Source of the DNA: Rhodococcus maanshanensis NBRC 100610 | GTDB taxonomy: Bacteria > Actinomycetota > Actinomycetes > Mycobacteriales > Mycobacteriaceae | Length of the DNA stretch: 64,000 nt | Assembly (NCBI RefSeq): GCF_001894865.1 | Contig: NZ_BCXA01000028.1 | Coordinates: forward strand, 1 to 64,000 | Direction: 5' to 3' | In this document: positions 12,761 to 21,252 of the stretch, in pieces | Layout: each line of letters begins with the position of its first letter | Position numbering within the stretch: position 1 is the first letter of the stretch | Made by a program: the position numbers and the translations under genes | Notes under the pieces: model-generated | Seen by the model: only the letters and a program-made list of their open reading frames with translations | Told to the model about the DNA's origin: nothing | Databases searched by the model: none

Positions 12761-13150
12761 TCAGGCTGCTTCCCCGGCGGGGGCGTTCACGTCGGCAGGC
12801 AGGGCGGCCTTCGCGATCGCCACCAGGCCGGCAAACGCCTCGGCGTCGGAGACGGCCAGCTCGGCGAGGATCTTGCGGTCGACCTCGACACCCGCGGCGT
12901 TCAGGCCCTGGATGAAGCGGTTGTAGGTCATGTCGTTCGCGCGCGCGGCGGCGTTGATACGCGTGATCCACAGCTTGCGGAAGTCACCCTTGCGCGCGCG
13001 GCGGTCCCGGTACGCGTAGGTGAGCGAGTGGAGCTGCTGCTCCTTGGCCTTGGTGTACAGGCGCGAGCGCTGTCCACGGTAGCCCTTGGAGGCCTCAAGA
13101 ATCGAACGACGCTTCTTCTGGGCGTTGACCGCCCTCTTTACGCGTGCCAC
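12761..13150 (-). CDS. rplT: 50S ribosomal protein L20
   Basis: A 129-aa L20, essential early in 50S assembly and a translational repressor of its own operon in several bacteria. It has the highly conserved N-terminus ([24 protein letters not shown]) and the [11 protein letters not shown] helix. It follows rpmI after 67 bases within the infC-rpmI-rplT operon. Confidence 0.98.
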   Translation of the reverse strand: MARVKRAVNAQKKRRSILEASKGYRGQRSRLYTKAKEQQLHSLTYAYRDRRARKGDFRKLWITRINAAARANDMTYNRFIQGLNAAGVEVDRKILAELAVSDAEAFAGLVAIAKAALPADVNAPAGEAA

Positions 13151-13217
13151 TGGGAAATCCTGTCAATCTCGGAGCGCGACGGGCGCTCCTGGGTTGGTCA
13201 AAAAGTGCTGGTCTCGA

Positions 13218-13412
13218 TCAGATGCCGAGCAGGCGCTTGATGCGCGGGGTGTCAGCCTTGCTGACGACGGCCTTGCCATCGAGGCGACGGGTCACCTTGG
13301 TGGGCTTGTGCTCGAGCAGGTGGCGACGGCCGGCCTTCTGGCGCAGGATCTTGCCGCTGCCGGACACCTTGAATCGCTTCGAGGTGCCGCTGTGGCTCTT
13401 CATCTTGGGCAT
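13218..13412 (-). CDS. rpmI: 50S ribosomal protein L35
   Basis: A 64-aa very basic protein with the L35 signature: [16 protein letters not shown] at the N-terminus, then [16 protein letters not shown]. It lies between infC and rplT in the usual order, 54 bases after infC. Confidence 0.98.
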   Translation of the reverse strand: MPKMKSHSGTSKRFKVSGSGKILRQKAGRRHLLEHKPTKVTRRLDGKAVVSKADTPRIKRLLGI

Positions 13413-13466
13413 GGAGTCCTCAGTTCTGTGTTTCTTCGGTACTGCATTTCGGTGGTGCTGGTCTGG

Positions 13467-14123
<657 letters not shown>

Positions 14124-14455
14124 GGGGCCTCCTAGGTTGAGCGGCGTGGTCGTCCTGACCGCCGGCAGCCCGTTGCCCGCTCTCTCCCAACAAAAGAGCC
14201 CCGCTGGATTTTCACCATGCGAGGCCCGATGTCGACCGGTTCGATGTCCGCCGCGATCGCATCGCGGCCTTCACCCCCTCAGGAGAGGGAACCCGACCCT
14301 GAGATGATCTCCGCACGGAACACCGTGCCGAGATCAAGCCCAAGGGCGGGCGACCGGACCGCTGACCAGCGTGTTTGATGCGCCGGATAGCGGTGGGAGT
14401 CGGACTCCACTTGCTGCCCCCAACATCGTCGGGGGCGGTCGTGTATGGAAGTCTA
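14124..14455 (-). promoter_or_regulatory. infC operon promoter and about 320-nt leader
   Basis: A TAGACT -10 hexamer lies at 14450-14455 on this strand, giving a leader of roughly 320 nt before the infC ATC codon. The leader holds a stem-loop with arms GCCCCC/GGGGGC (14416-14436) and several GC-rich inverted repeats (for example GCGATGCGATCGC around 14257-14269). No conserved leader family is recognised. Autoregulation by IF-3 or L20 is plausible from family knowledge. Confidence 0.5.
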
Positions 14456-14461
14456 GCAGGC

Positions 14462-14806
14462 ATGACAGAGCAAACTCACACGGGCGACGTCCGCGAGCTG
14501 GCCGATGTGCCCGCAGTGGAGGTCATCAGCCGCGCCGCAGTGATGCTGATGAGCTCGGCCGCCGAGAAGCTCGGCCTCTCCTCGCCCGACCCCGACGAGA
14601 GCGACCACCTCGACCTGGACGAGGCCCGCCGGGTGATCACCGCGCTCGCAGGCCTGGTCACCGCCTCGGCGGAGTACCTCGGCCCGCACGCGGGTCCGAT
14701 CCGCGAGGGACTGCAGGCGCTCCAGCGCGCCTTCCGCGAGGCATCCGCCCATCCCGACGAGCCCGGCAACGGCCCCGGCGAGAAGTACACCGGACCCGTT
14801 TACTGA
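14462..14806 (+). CDS. DUF1844 protein
   Basis: A 114-aa soluble, mostly helical protein of the DUF1844 type. The key stretch is VISRAAVMLMSSAAEKLGL followed by LDEARRVITALAGLV. DUF1844 proteins often lie next to infC operons; their function is unknown. ATG at 14462 is chosen because the family begins at about this point; a longer upstream reading is unsupported. Divergent from infC, so the two promoters share a short spacer. Confidence 0.85.
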   Translation: MTEQTHTGDVRELADVPAVEVISRAAVMLMSSAAEKLGLSSPDPDESDHLDLDEARRVITALAGLVTASAEYLGPHAGPIREGLQALQRAFREASAHPDEPGNGPGEKYTGPVY

Positions 14807-14879
14807 CCGCTCCACCCCGCCGCCATCGAGTGACACGATTCGCTCGGTGGCGGCCGGGGCGAACGGCGATACTGAATCC

Positions 14880-15299
14880 GTGGCGAACAAGACCCAGCCG
14901 ACCGGCGCCGACGTCGAGGAGTTCCTCGGCACGCTGACCGACGACGTCACGAGAGCCGACTGCGGACACCTGATCGACCTGATGCGCGCCGCGACCGGCG
15001 AGCCGGCCGCCATGTGGGGCCCGAGCATCATCGGGTTCGGTAACCGCACCTACCGCTACGCCAGCGGGCATCACGGCAACACGGCACTGATCGGCTTCGC
15101 CCCCCGATCGACGGCCCTCGTCCTCTACCTGAGCCTGGACCTGGACGACCACCGCGACGCCCTGCAGCGTCTCGGCAAGCACCGGACCGGCAAGGGCTGC
15201 CTCTACATCAAGCGACTCGCCGACGTCGACGAGTCCGAGCTCCGCGCGTTGATCGAATCCTCGGTGCGCGCCGCCCGCGCGTTGTCCGCCGACTCCTGA
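14880..15299 (+). CDS. DUF1801 (YdhG-like) protein
   Basis: A 139-aa small alpha/beta protein of the DUF1801 family: VEEFLGTLTDDVTRADCGHLIDLM, then MWGPSIIGFGNRTYRYASG and KGCLYIKRLADVDE. The biochemical role is unknown. Two GTG starts are possible (14847 and 14880). I prefer 14880 because GATACT lies exactly seven bases before it, the spacing of a leaderless message. It is the last core-type gene before the defence-like island. Confidence 0.82.
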   Translation: MANKTQPTGADVEEFLGTLTDDVTRADCGHLIDLMRAATGEPAAMWGPSIIGFGNRTYRYASGHHGNTALIGFAPRSTALVLYLSLDLDDHRDALQRLGKHRTGKGCLYIKRLADVDESELRALIESSVRAARALSADS

Positions 15300-15556
15300 G
15301 ATCGGGTCGACCTTCGATGTGAGGTCGCCGGGAACCTCGTCATAGGGGGTGGCGCAGTTCAGCGGCATACCCCGGGGTCGTCGATGACGATCGCGAATTC
15401 CACTCGACATTCCGGCGGCGTAGCGGGTCGGCGCCAAATCACCGAAACAGGGAATTCGAGTAGTCGACTACTCTGTTGCGCCGCACTCTCAGCGAACACC
15501 ATTAGACCTGTGTGACGAGTGCTCTATGACACACGTCAGGGCGCAGGAGTAGGCGC
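15300..15556. promoter_or_regulatory. Intergenic region with 16-bp palindrome ahead of the SIR2-TIR gene
   Basis: No gene seen. It contains GAGTAGTCGACTACTC (15458-15473), a perfect 16-bp palindrome, followed 30-40 bases later by TAGACC (15505-15510) and TATGAC hexamers that could be -10 elements. An AGGAG ribosome site sits before the ATG at 15557. The A+T content rises here compared with flanking genes, marking the left edge of the island. Confidence 0.5.
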
Positions 15557-16939
15557 ATGAGCGTGAACGACGAAGATTTTTGGGACGATCTCCTCTCGCA
15601 TATTCGGGAGCAGCGACTGGTGCCGGTCGTCGGGCCCGAATTGAATGTCGTCGGTGACAACCAACAGACCCTGACCGCCCTGATCGGCGAGCGCCTCGTC
15701 GAAAAGCACGGCCTCACCGTGCCACCGGGTGTGACGACGATGGGCGAAGCGGTGGCCGAATTCCTGAGGAAACGCGGTCAGATCGAGGGCGACCGGCTCT
15801 ACCGAGACATCAACAAGATCATCGCGACACTGGACCCGCAACCCGGCGACGCGCTCCGCGACCTGGCCGCGATCGACGATTTCCGCCTCCTCGTTGCCAC
15901 GACACCCGACCGATTACTCGCGAAAGCAGTCAACGAAGTCCGATTCAACGGCCGACCGATGGCGCGCGAGATCGCTTTCTCCCCGACACAGTCCACGAGC
16001 GAACACTCCTACAACGCGGAGGCACCCGCAGCAGCCGAAACCGTGGTGCTGAATCTGTTCGGTCGAGCCGCCGCCACTCCTCAATATGCGATTCACGAGG
16101 AGGATCGACTGGAATGGATGCATGCGTTACTGAGTGACACGGCCAGTCTTCCCGACTGGCTCAATCATCAGCTGAAAGACTGCGCTTTGTTGTTCATCGG
16201 CTGCGAAATACCCGACTGGGTAGGCCGATTCCTGCTGCGGATGTCGACGAACGGTCGGCTGTCGGTCGAGCAGAAGCAGTTCTTCTTCGCAGGCTGCTCA
16301 TCGATGTACGAACCATCACTATCGGACTTCTTCGAAACCTACTGCCGCAGTACGCAGGTCCAGCAGTTGAGCGTGTCTCCGACCGAGTTCGTCGCAGAGT
16401 TGAAGACCCGCTGGGAACAGGAATCCGGTCCGAGACCATGGACCCCTGAGCCCGCACCAAGGCGCTCCCCTGCGGACACGCCGACGATCTTCATCAGCTA
16501 CATGCGCGAAGATGCTCACGCTGCGCGGCAAGTCTGCGATGCCATTCAAGATCTCGGTGGTGACGTTTGGCTGGACGATCGACGGCTACTCCCCGGCGAC
16601 GACTGGCACACCGAGATCCTCTCCGCGATACGCCGCAACGTTCGCTTGTTCATTCCGATCATCTCGGCGAACACCGAGCGGGTCGAGGAGGGTTACGTTT
16701 TCACCGAGTGGTACGAGGCGCTCCAACGATCACGCCGCATTCCGGGACGCAGCTTCATCGTGCCAGTCGTCATCGACGATGACTACACGGGAAGCGCGAG
16801 TGCATATCCTCGAATGCGGGACCGCTTCGGACACTTGCACATTGGGCATGCGCCGGCAGGCGAGCCCGATATGGACCTGCTCACCGCGCTGAAGGTCGCT
16901 ATCCGCGACATGCGACGACCCGCCAACGATGCAGCATGA
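15557..16939 (+). CDS. SIR2-like / TIR domain protein (predicted immune effector)
   Basis: A 460-aa protein with two domains. Residues about 1-290 form a SIR2-like domain (LVPVVGPELN at 21, LLVATTPDRLL at 111, VVLNLFGR at 163, LLFIGCEIPDWVGRFLLR at 211). A proline-rich linker (290-307) leads to a TIR domain, 309-452 (IFISYMREDA, VWLDDRRLLPGDDW, FIPIIS). The putative TIR catalytic Glu is E384 in YVFTEWYEAL. Bacterial TIR domains cleave NAD+. The SIR2 part lacks the Asn and His of active members (TTPDR instead of TTN-D, LFG instead of LHG), so it may sense or bind rather than cleave. It overlaps the STAND gene by four bases (ATGA), hence coupled expression. Codons are less GC-rich than in neighbours. 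No signal peptide. Confidence 0.88.
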   Translation: MSVNDEDFWDDLLSHIREQRLVPVVGPELNVVGDNQQTLTALIGERLVEKHGLTVPPGVTTMGEAVAEFLRKRGQIEGDRLYRDINKIIATLDPQPGDALRDLAAIDDFRLLVATTPDRLLAKAVNEVRFNGRPMAREIAFSPTQSTSEHSYNAEAPAAAETVVLNLFGRAAATPQYAIHEEDRLEWMHALLSDTASLPDWLNHQLKDCALLFIGCEIPDWVGRFLLRMSTNGRLSVEQKQFFFAGCSSMYEPSLSDFFETYCRSTQVQQLSVSPTEFVAELKTRWEQESGPRPWTPEPAPRRSPADTPTIFISYMREDAHAARQVCDAIQDLGGDVWLDDRRLLPGDDWHTEILSAIRRNVRLFIPIISANTERVEEGYVFTEWYEALQRSRRIPGRSFIVPVVIDDDYTGSASAYPRMRDRFGHLHIGHAPAGEPDMDLLTALKVAIRDMRRPANDAA

Positions 16940-19900
16940 CCCTCACCACGGCACCGCAACTCGACAGCGAGAATCCTTGGCCGGGACTCGCATCGTTCGA
17001 AGAGAACGCGCATGCCTTCTTCTTCGGCCGCACCGACGAAACTTCCTCCCTGCTCGGTCATGTGCTCGATACGCCGGTCACGGTGCTGTACGGGAGCTCC
17101 GGACTCGGCAAGACATCGCTGTTGCGAGCCGGTCTGTTCCCGGTGCTTCGCGAGCGCAATTTCTTGCCGGTCTACGTGCGCTTGGAACTCAAGCCGGGCG
17201 CGCCCGGACTGTCTCAACAGCTACATGAATCTGTCAGTAGAGCCATCCGGGCGGAGGCGCCCGATGCCGAGCTGCCCGCGGATGACGAGTCCCTGTGGGA
17301 GTACTTGCATCGCAAGGGCCTCGAACTCTGGAGCACGGGGAACCAACTGCTCACACCGGTGATCGTCATCGATCAGTTCGAGGAGGTCTTCACACTCGGC
17401 GATCGGGTGCCTGCGCTGGTCGATGCCTTCAGGGACGAGCTGGGCGACCTCGCCGAGAACCGCATTCCAGCCGGTCTGGCCGCGCGTATCGACGAGGACG
17501 AGACGGTGGCAGACCAATTCGACCTGCGATCGCGCCGGTTCAAGTTGTTGATCAGCCTTCGAGAGGACTTCCTGCCCGCACTCGAGGAGTGGTGCGGGTT
17601 GATCCCAGCACTGGGACGTTCGCGGGTGCGGCTGCATCGCTTGCATGCGAGCCACGCGCTGGAGGCTGTGCACGAGCCAGCAGCACACCTGATCACCGAC
17701 GACCTGGCGTGCCGGGTGGTGAGCATCGTTGCCGGCAAGGATCTTCAGCCAGCCGGCACGCCACAGAGCACCGAACCCGAACCTCCGAACGGCGAACTGG
17801 AACCTGCCGATGTCGAGCCCGCCCTCCTCAGCTTGTTCTGCCGCGAACTCAACGAGATGCGGAAGCGGCGGTCCTTGCCGCACTTCGATGAGCAGCTCGT
17901 CGAGGACGCCAAGGAACACACTCTGGCGAACTATTACTCGTCGTGTGTCGGACACCTGCCGAAGCGCGTAGCAAGGTTCATCGAGTCCGAGCTGATCACG
18001 GAAACCGGGTTCCGGGACCGCTACATTCGTGAGGACGCGGTGCCCACGTACCTCGCCGACGACGAACTCGAGCAGCTGATTCAGTCGCGCCTGCTTCGAA
18101 TCGAAGAAGACCGCAACGGTGCTCAGTGGATCGAGCTGACGCACGATGTGCTGACCGACGTCGTCCGCGAGCACAGAGATGCGCGGCGCGCGACCGAGGA
18201 CAAGGCAGCGCTCGCGGCACGTACGGCAGAGCTCGAGGCCGACAGGGAGCGTCAGCAGGCCGAGCTGGACAAGGCGAAGAAACGCTCTCGGGTTCTGCGT
18301 GCTGTGCTGGCGGCGACCGCTCTCATCGCCGTCGTGGCCATCGTCGCGGCTGTCGTTGCCGTGGTCGCGTTCCGGCAAGCGAACGACGCACAGCAGCAAG
18401 CCGATGCACAACGGCAAGAGGCAGACAAACGCACCAACGAAGCCTTCGCGCAGCGGCTCACCTCAGAAGGCCAGGCTATCCTCACCGGCGGGCAACCGGG
18501 CAGCGAGCTTGCCGCCTTCGTCAAACTGATTACAGCACAGCATATTTCGCCGGACGCTAACCCAGGAGGACTGCTCGTCGCGCTCGATCGCAAGTCTCGG
18601 ATACAGGCAATCGATCCCTCCGCCGGGTTCGTGAGCGGCGATGGCAGGCGGATCGTGACGACGGGCCCAGCGGGTGCCCAAACGGTGGACACTCAGACGT
18701 GGAAGCCGGTCGGCCACCCGTTCGGAGAACTGGAGTGGCTTCGCATGGGCCTGAGCTTCAGTGGGCGCTACCTCGGGAGCTTCGACTATTCCGACAAGGT
18801 GATTCGAGTCTGGGACTTTGACGCCGGGAACTACATCGGACAGCCGATGAGCGGCTCCGATAGCTACGTCGCCGATGTCGCCGTCAGCGCAGACGGGCGC
18901 CTCGTTGCCGCCTCGGATGCCCAAAGGACGGCGCGGCTGTGGGACGTCGAGTCCGGTCGGTTGATCGCCACCCTGACTCAGGCGAGGGCGCTCGAGTTCA
19001 GCCTCGACGGGCGCAGGCTGGCCACGGCCGGTGACGAGCTCAGCGTGCAACTTTGGGATACCGAGACGGGCGCGGCGTTGCTGAGGACGCAGCCGGCCGG
19101 CGATGAGCGCCTGGGCGACGACGACACGATAGAGAACCTGGCGTTCAGCCCGGACGGCAGCATCGTTGCCGCCGGCGGGAGGACCGTGGGCCTCGGATCC
19201 GTCAGCGGAGGATCACCGGTGCGACTCTGGGACACCGGCACCGGGGAGTTGATAGCCACACCCGTCGTCGGTGACTACGGCCGGATACGGGCACTCGCGT
19301 TCAGTCCTGACGGGCAACGGATCGCCACCGGCAGCGACGACAACTCGGTGCGGCTGTGGGACGCCAGGACGGGCCAGCCGGTCGGCGAGCCGCTCGGCTT
19401 CAAATCGAACGTCTGGCAGATCGCATTCACCCGCGAAGGCAACAAGATCATCGCGGTGTCCGAGGACGGCGCACAAACTGTGGACGCGGATCCCGACGCA
19501 CACATGCCGGTGGAGTCGGCCGGCAGCAAGGCCGCCGCCTTGCGCCCCGACGAATTGATCGGTGTGGACATCAATACCGACGTCCCATACATCGTTCTCG
19601 CGCGAGACAACGCCCTGCACCGGGTGAACGCCGACACCGGAGAAGACCGCGCCTATTCGAACAGCCTTCCGGTGTCGATGAACGACGAAGAAGCGAGCCA
19701 CGACGGTCGTTGGCTTGCAATCGCGGGTACAGACCACGTCATACGTGTGCTCGACACATCGAATGGCCAGTTCGTCGGCAGTCCCCTCCAGGGCCACGAA
19801 GACACGGTCAACGACCTGGAGTTCAGCCCCGATGGGCAGACCCTCGCCAGTGCGAGCGCCGACAACACCGTGCGACTGTGGGACTGGCGCGCGGGCCGTC

Positions 19901-20583
19901 AGATCGGCGAGCCGCTCACCGGACACGAGGACGCCGTGGGGCAGCTCGTGTTCAGCGATGACGGCGAACACCTGTTCACTCGCGGAGGTGGCTCGATCCA
20001 GATCTGGGACCTGACGATTGAGCACCCCACCGGAAAGGCTCTCGGTGGCGATCGCAACCGAGATTTCTTCACGGCAATGGCGGTCAACGGAGATGACAAC
20101 CTGATCGCTGCGGCCACAGGCGACGGGACGATTCAGCAATGGGACGTCGGCACCGACGAGACGCACGGCCGTGAGATGAAGGGCCACAACCAAGGTGTCA
20201 GCGACATCGCCTACAGCCCCGACGGCCGCTACCTGTCGTCGATCGGCAGCGGGGGCACCGACGACACGTTGCGTTTCTGGGATACAGAATCGGGGAACCA
20301 GATCGGTGAGCCGGTGGACACCACGCCACTCGGCGCAACTTCCCGGGTCAAGTTCAGCGGGGATGGCCGTTGGGTGTACGTCGTCGGGCACGGCGTGTCC
20401 CTGAACGGCGAGGGGCCTCAGGAAGGCCGCGACGCGATCTGGCGGCTTCCCGCACCCCTGCAATGGGAGCACGAACTGTGCGCCAAGCTGACCGTCAATC
20501 CAAGCGAAGCACAATGGAAAGAGTGGGTCTCGGCCGTTGTCCCCTACCAAGAGCCTTGCCCCGGCAAACCCCGGACGCAGTAG
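16936..20583 (+). CDS. nSTAND-type NTPase with transmembrane helix and WD40 propellers
   Basis: A 1215-aa multidomain protein. Residues about 13-410 match the nSTAND1 class: NPWPGLASFEENAHAFFFGR, Walker A GSSGLGKTS (53-61), Walker B VIVIDQFEE (142-150), sensor LLISLRED, then a winged-helix end with ELTHDVL. A charged coiled coil (415-450), one membrane helix (about 453-479) and a second Gln/Ala coiled coil follow. From about 565 to 1175 there are about twelve WD40-type blades (RLWDVESG, RLWDARTG, RLWDWRAG and degenerate forms), probably two propellers. STAND ATPases oligomerise on ligand sensing; the WD40 part is the likely sensor. No effector domain is in this chain. The TIR protein encoded just upstream with an ATGA overlap is the probable effector. 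Confidence 0.9.
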   Translation: MTLTTAPQLDSENPWPGLASFEENAHAFFFGRTDETSSLLGHVLDTPVTVLYGSSGLGKTSLLRAGLFPVLRERNFLPVYVRLELKPGAPGLSQQLHESVSRAIRAEAPDAELPADDESLWEYLHRKGLELWSTGNQLLTPVIVIDQFEEVFTLGDRVPALVDAFRDELGDLAENRIPAGLAARIDEDETVADQFDLRSRRFKLLISLREDFLPALEEWCGLIPALGRSRVRLHRLHASHALEAVHEPAAHLITDDLACRVVSIVAGKDLQPAGTPQSTEPEPPNGELEPADVEPALLSLFCRELNEMRKRRSLPHFDEQLVEDAKEHTLANYYSSCVGHLPKRVARFIESELITETGFRDRYIREDAVPTYLADDELEQLIQSRLLRIEEDRNGAQWIELTHDVLTDVVREHRDARRATEDKAALAARTAELEADRERQQAELDKAKKRSRVLRAVLAATALIAVVAIVAAVVAVVAFRQANDAQQQADAQRQEADKRTNEAFAQRLTSEGQAILTGGQPGSELAAFVKLITAQHISPDANPGGLLVALDRKSRIQAIDPSAGFVSGDGRRIVTTGPAGAQTVDTQTWKPVGHPFGELEWLRMGLSFSGRYLGSFDYSDKVIRVWDFDAGNYIGQPMSGSDSYVADVAVSADGRLVAASDAQRTARLWDVESGRLIATLTQARALEFSLDGRRLATAGDELSVQLWDTETGAALLRTQPAGDERLGDDDTIENLAFSPDGSIVAAGGRTVGLGSVSGGSPVRLWDTGTGELIATPVVGDYGRIRALAFSPDGQRIATGSDDNSVRLWDARTGQPVGEPLGFKSNVWQIAFTREGNKIIAVSEDGAQTVDADPDAHMPVESAGSKAAALRPDELIGVDINTDVPYIVLARDNALHRVNADTGEDRAYSNSLPVSMNDEEASHDGRWLAIAGTDHVIRVLDTSNGQFVGSPLQGHEDTVNDLEFSPDGQTLASASADNTVRLWDWRAGRQIGEPLTGHEDAVGQLVFSDDGEHLFTRGGGSIQIWDLTIEHPTGKALGGDRNRDFFTAMAVNGDDNLIAAATGDGTIQQWDVGTDETHGREMKGHNQGVSDIAYSPDGRYLSSIGSGGTDDTLRFWDTESGNQIGEPVDTTPLGATSRVKFSGDGRWVYVVGHGVSLNGEGPQEGRDAIWRLPAPLQWEHELCAKLTVNPSEAQWKEWVSAVVPYQEPCPGKPRTQ

Positions 20584-20604
20584 AAACGCAGCGCCTGGGG
20601 CCTG

Positions 20605-20624
20605 ACGGCCGCTTCCGCGGCCGT
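20605..20624 (+). terminator. Hairpin after the STAND gene
   Basis: ACGGCCGC-TTCC-GCGGCCGT forms an 8-bp stem with a stable four-base loop, 21 bases past the stop codon. A probable terminator of the two-gene island operon; no T-run. Confidence 0.6.
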
Positions 20625-21033
20625 GGATGCGGGGCTCGCCGGGACTGTCCCCAGGCTATGGCCGGCGGTGTCTGGTCGGCTCGCGGCCGCAGACCTTCGA
20701 GCGGCCGACGGCCCTGGTGCTGCCGGCCAAAGGTGACCCGAACATGGTGGTGCCACGTCTGGAGTTGGCCGTGCGTACGTATCGGCGGCGACCCCGCTCG
20801 CGGCCTGTGATTGACATCACAATCCTTCGCTGAAACCGGCTCCCGGATTCCGTACGTGCGTCCAGTCCCGCTCGTGTACAAAGATTCCGGATCGGGGGAT
20901 CACTTTCGTTCTACCCGCCCCGTCGTCCGACATCCGGGGATGGGGCAGCAGCTCGATTCGTCTCCAGCCAACGAGGTCGCTGGCTTTCAGCGACTCGGCA
21001 ATGAACACCGCATATCGCAATGAAGGAGCTCAC
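20625..21033 (+). promoter_or_regulatory. Non-coding stretch with a perfect CRP-like site
   Basis: About 410 bases without a convincing gene: short frames on both strands lack ribosome sites and the region's codon bias. TGTGA-TTGACA-TCACA (20806-20821) is an exact match to the TGTGA-N6-TCACA consensus of cAMP receptor proteins (CRP/GlxR), and its centre is also a perfect TTGACA -35. No good -10 stands 16-18 bases downstream. The next gene, a 43-aa ORF, starts about 210 bases later, so this may drive a long leader or a small RNA. Confidence 0.55.
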
Positions 21034-21165
21034 ATGCCCAACCCCAGTGACATCGACGGCCTGTTCGGATCGATTGCCAACATCATCAACTCCATGATCG
21101 CGGGCGGCTCGTCCATTCCCGGCGCGGATACCGGCGCAGGAACCGGCACCGGCACCGGCGCCTGA
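21034..21165 (+). CDS. 43-aa small protein
   Basis: An ATG-started ORF with a strong AAGGAG ribosome site seven bases upstream. The first 24 residues are amphipathic/hydrophobic (DIDGLFGSIANIINSMIAGG) and the C-terminus is a Gly/Thr repeat (TGAGTGTGTGA). No Cys and no clear signal peptidase site. Too small for standard gene finders. Function unknown; the helix could be a membrane-active or secreted peptide. It ends just before a strong terminator shared with uvrA. Confidence 0.6.
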   Translation: MPNPSDIDGLFGSIANIINSMIAGGSSIPGADTGAGTGTGTGA

Positions 21166-21193
21166 GGAATTTCGGCTAGAGCACGGCTCTGAG

Positions 21194-21230
21194 CAGAACG
21201 GGCCGGGTCTTCACGACCCGGCCCGTTCTG
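21194..21230. terminator. Bidirectional terminator between the 43-aa ORF and uvrA
   Basis: A perfect 16-bp stem (21194-21209 with 21215-21230, ends CAGAAC/GTTCTG) with the five-base loop TTCAC lies between convergent genes. Confidence 0.88.
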
Positions 21231-21252
21231 CCGTCTGTGGCTGCCTTCCGCG

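Noticed and set aside
17221-20550. Minus-strand frames opposite the STAND gene
   Set aside because: They mirror the WD40 repeats and carry no independent motif or ribosome site.
20811-21023. Short overlapping frames on both strands between the STAND gene and the 43-aa ORF
   Set aside because: No ribosome site, poor codon bias, and they overlap the CRP-like site; treated as non-coding.
15300-21165. Mobile-element origin for the island (integrase, IS or att repeats)
   Set aside because: No integrase, transposase or clear flanking direct repeats were found; only composition and interruption of core gene order suggest transfer.
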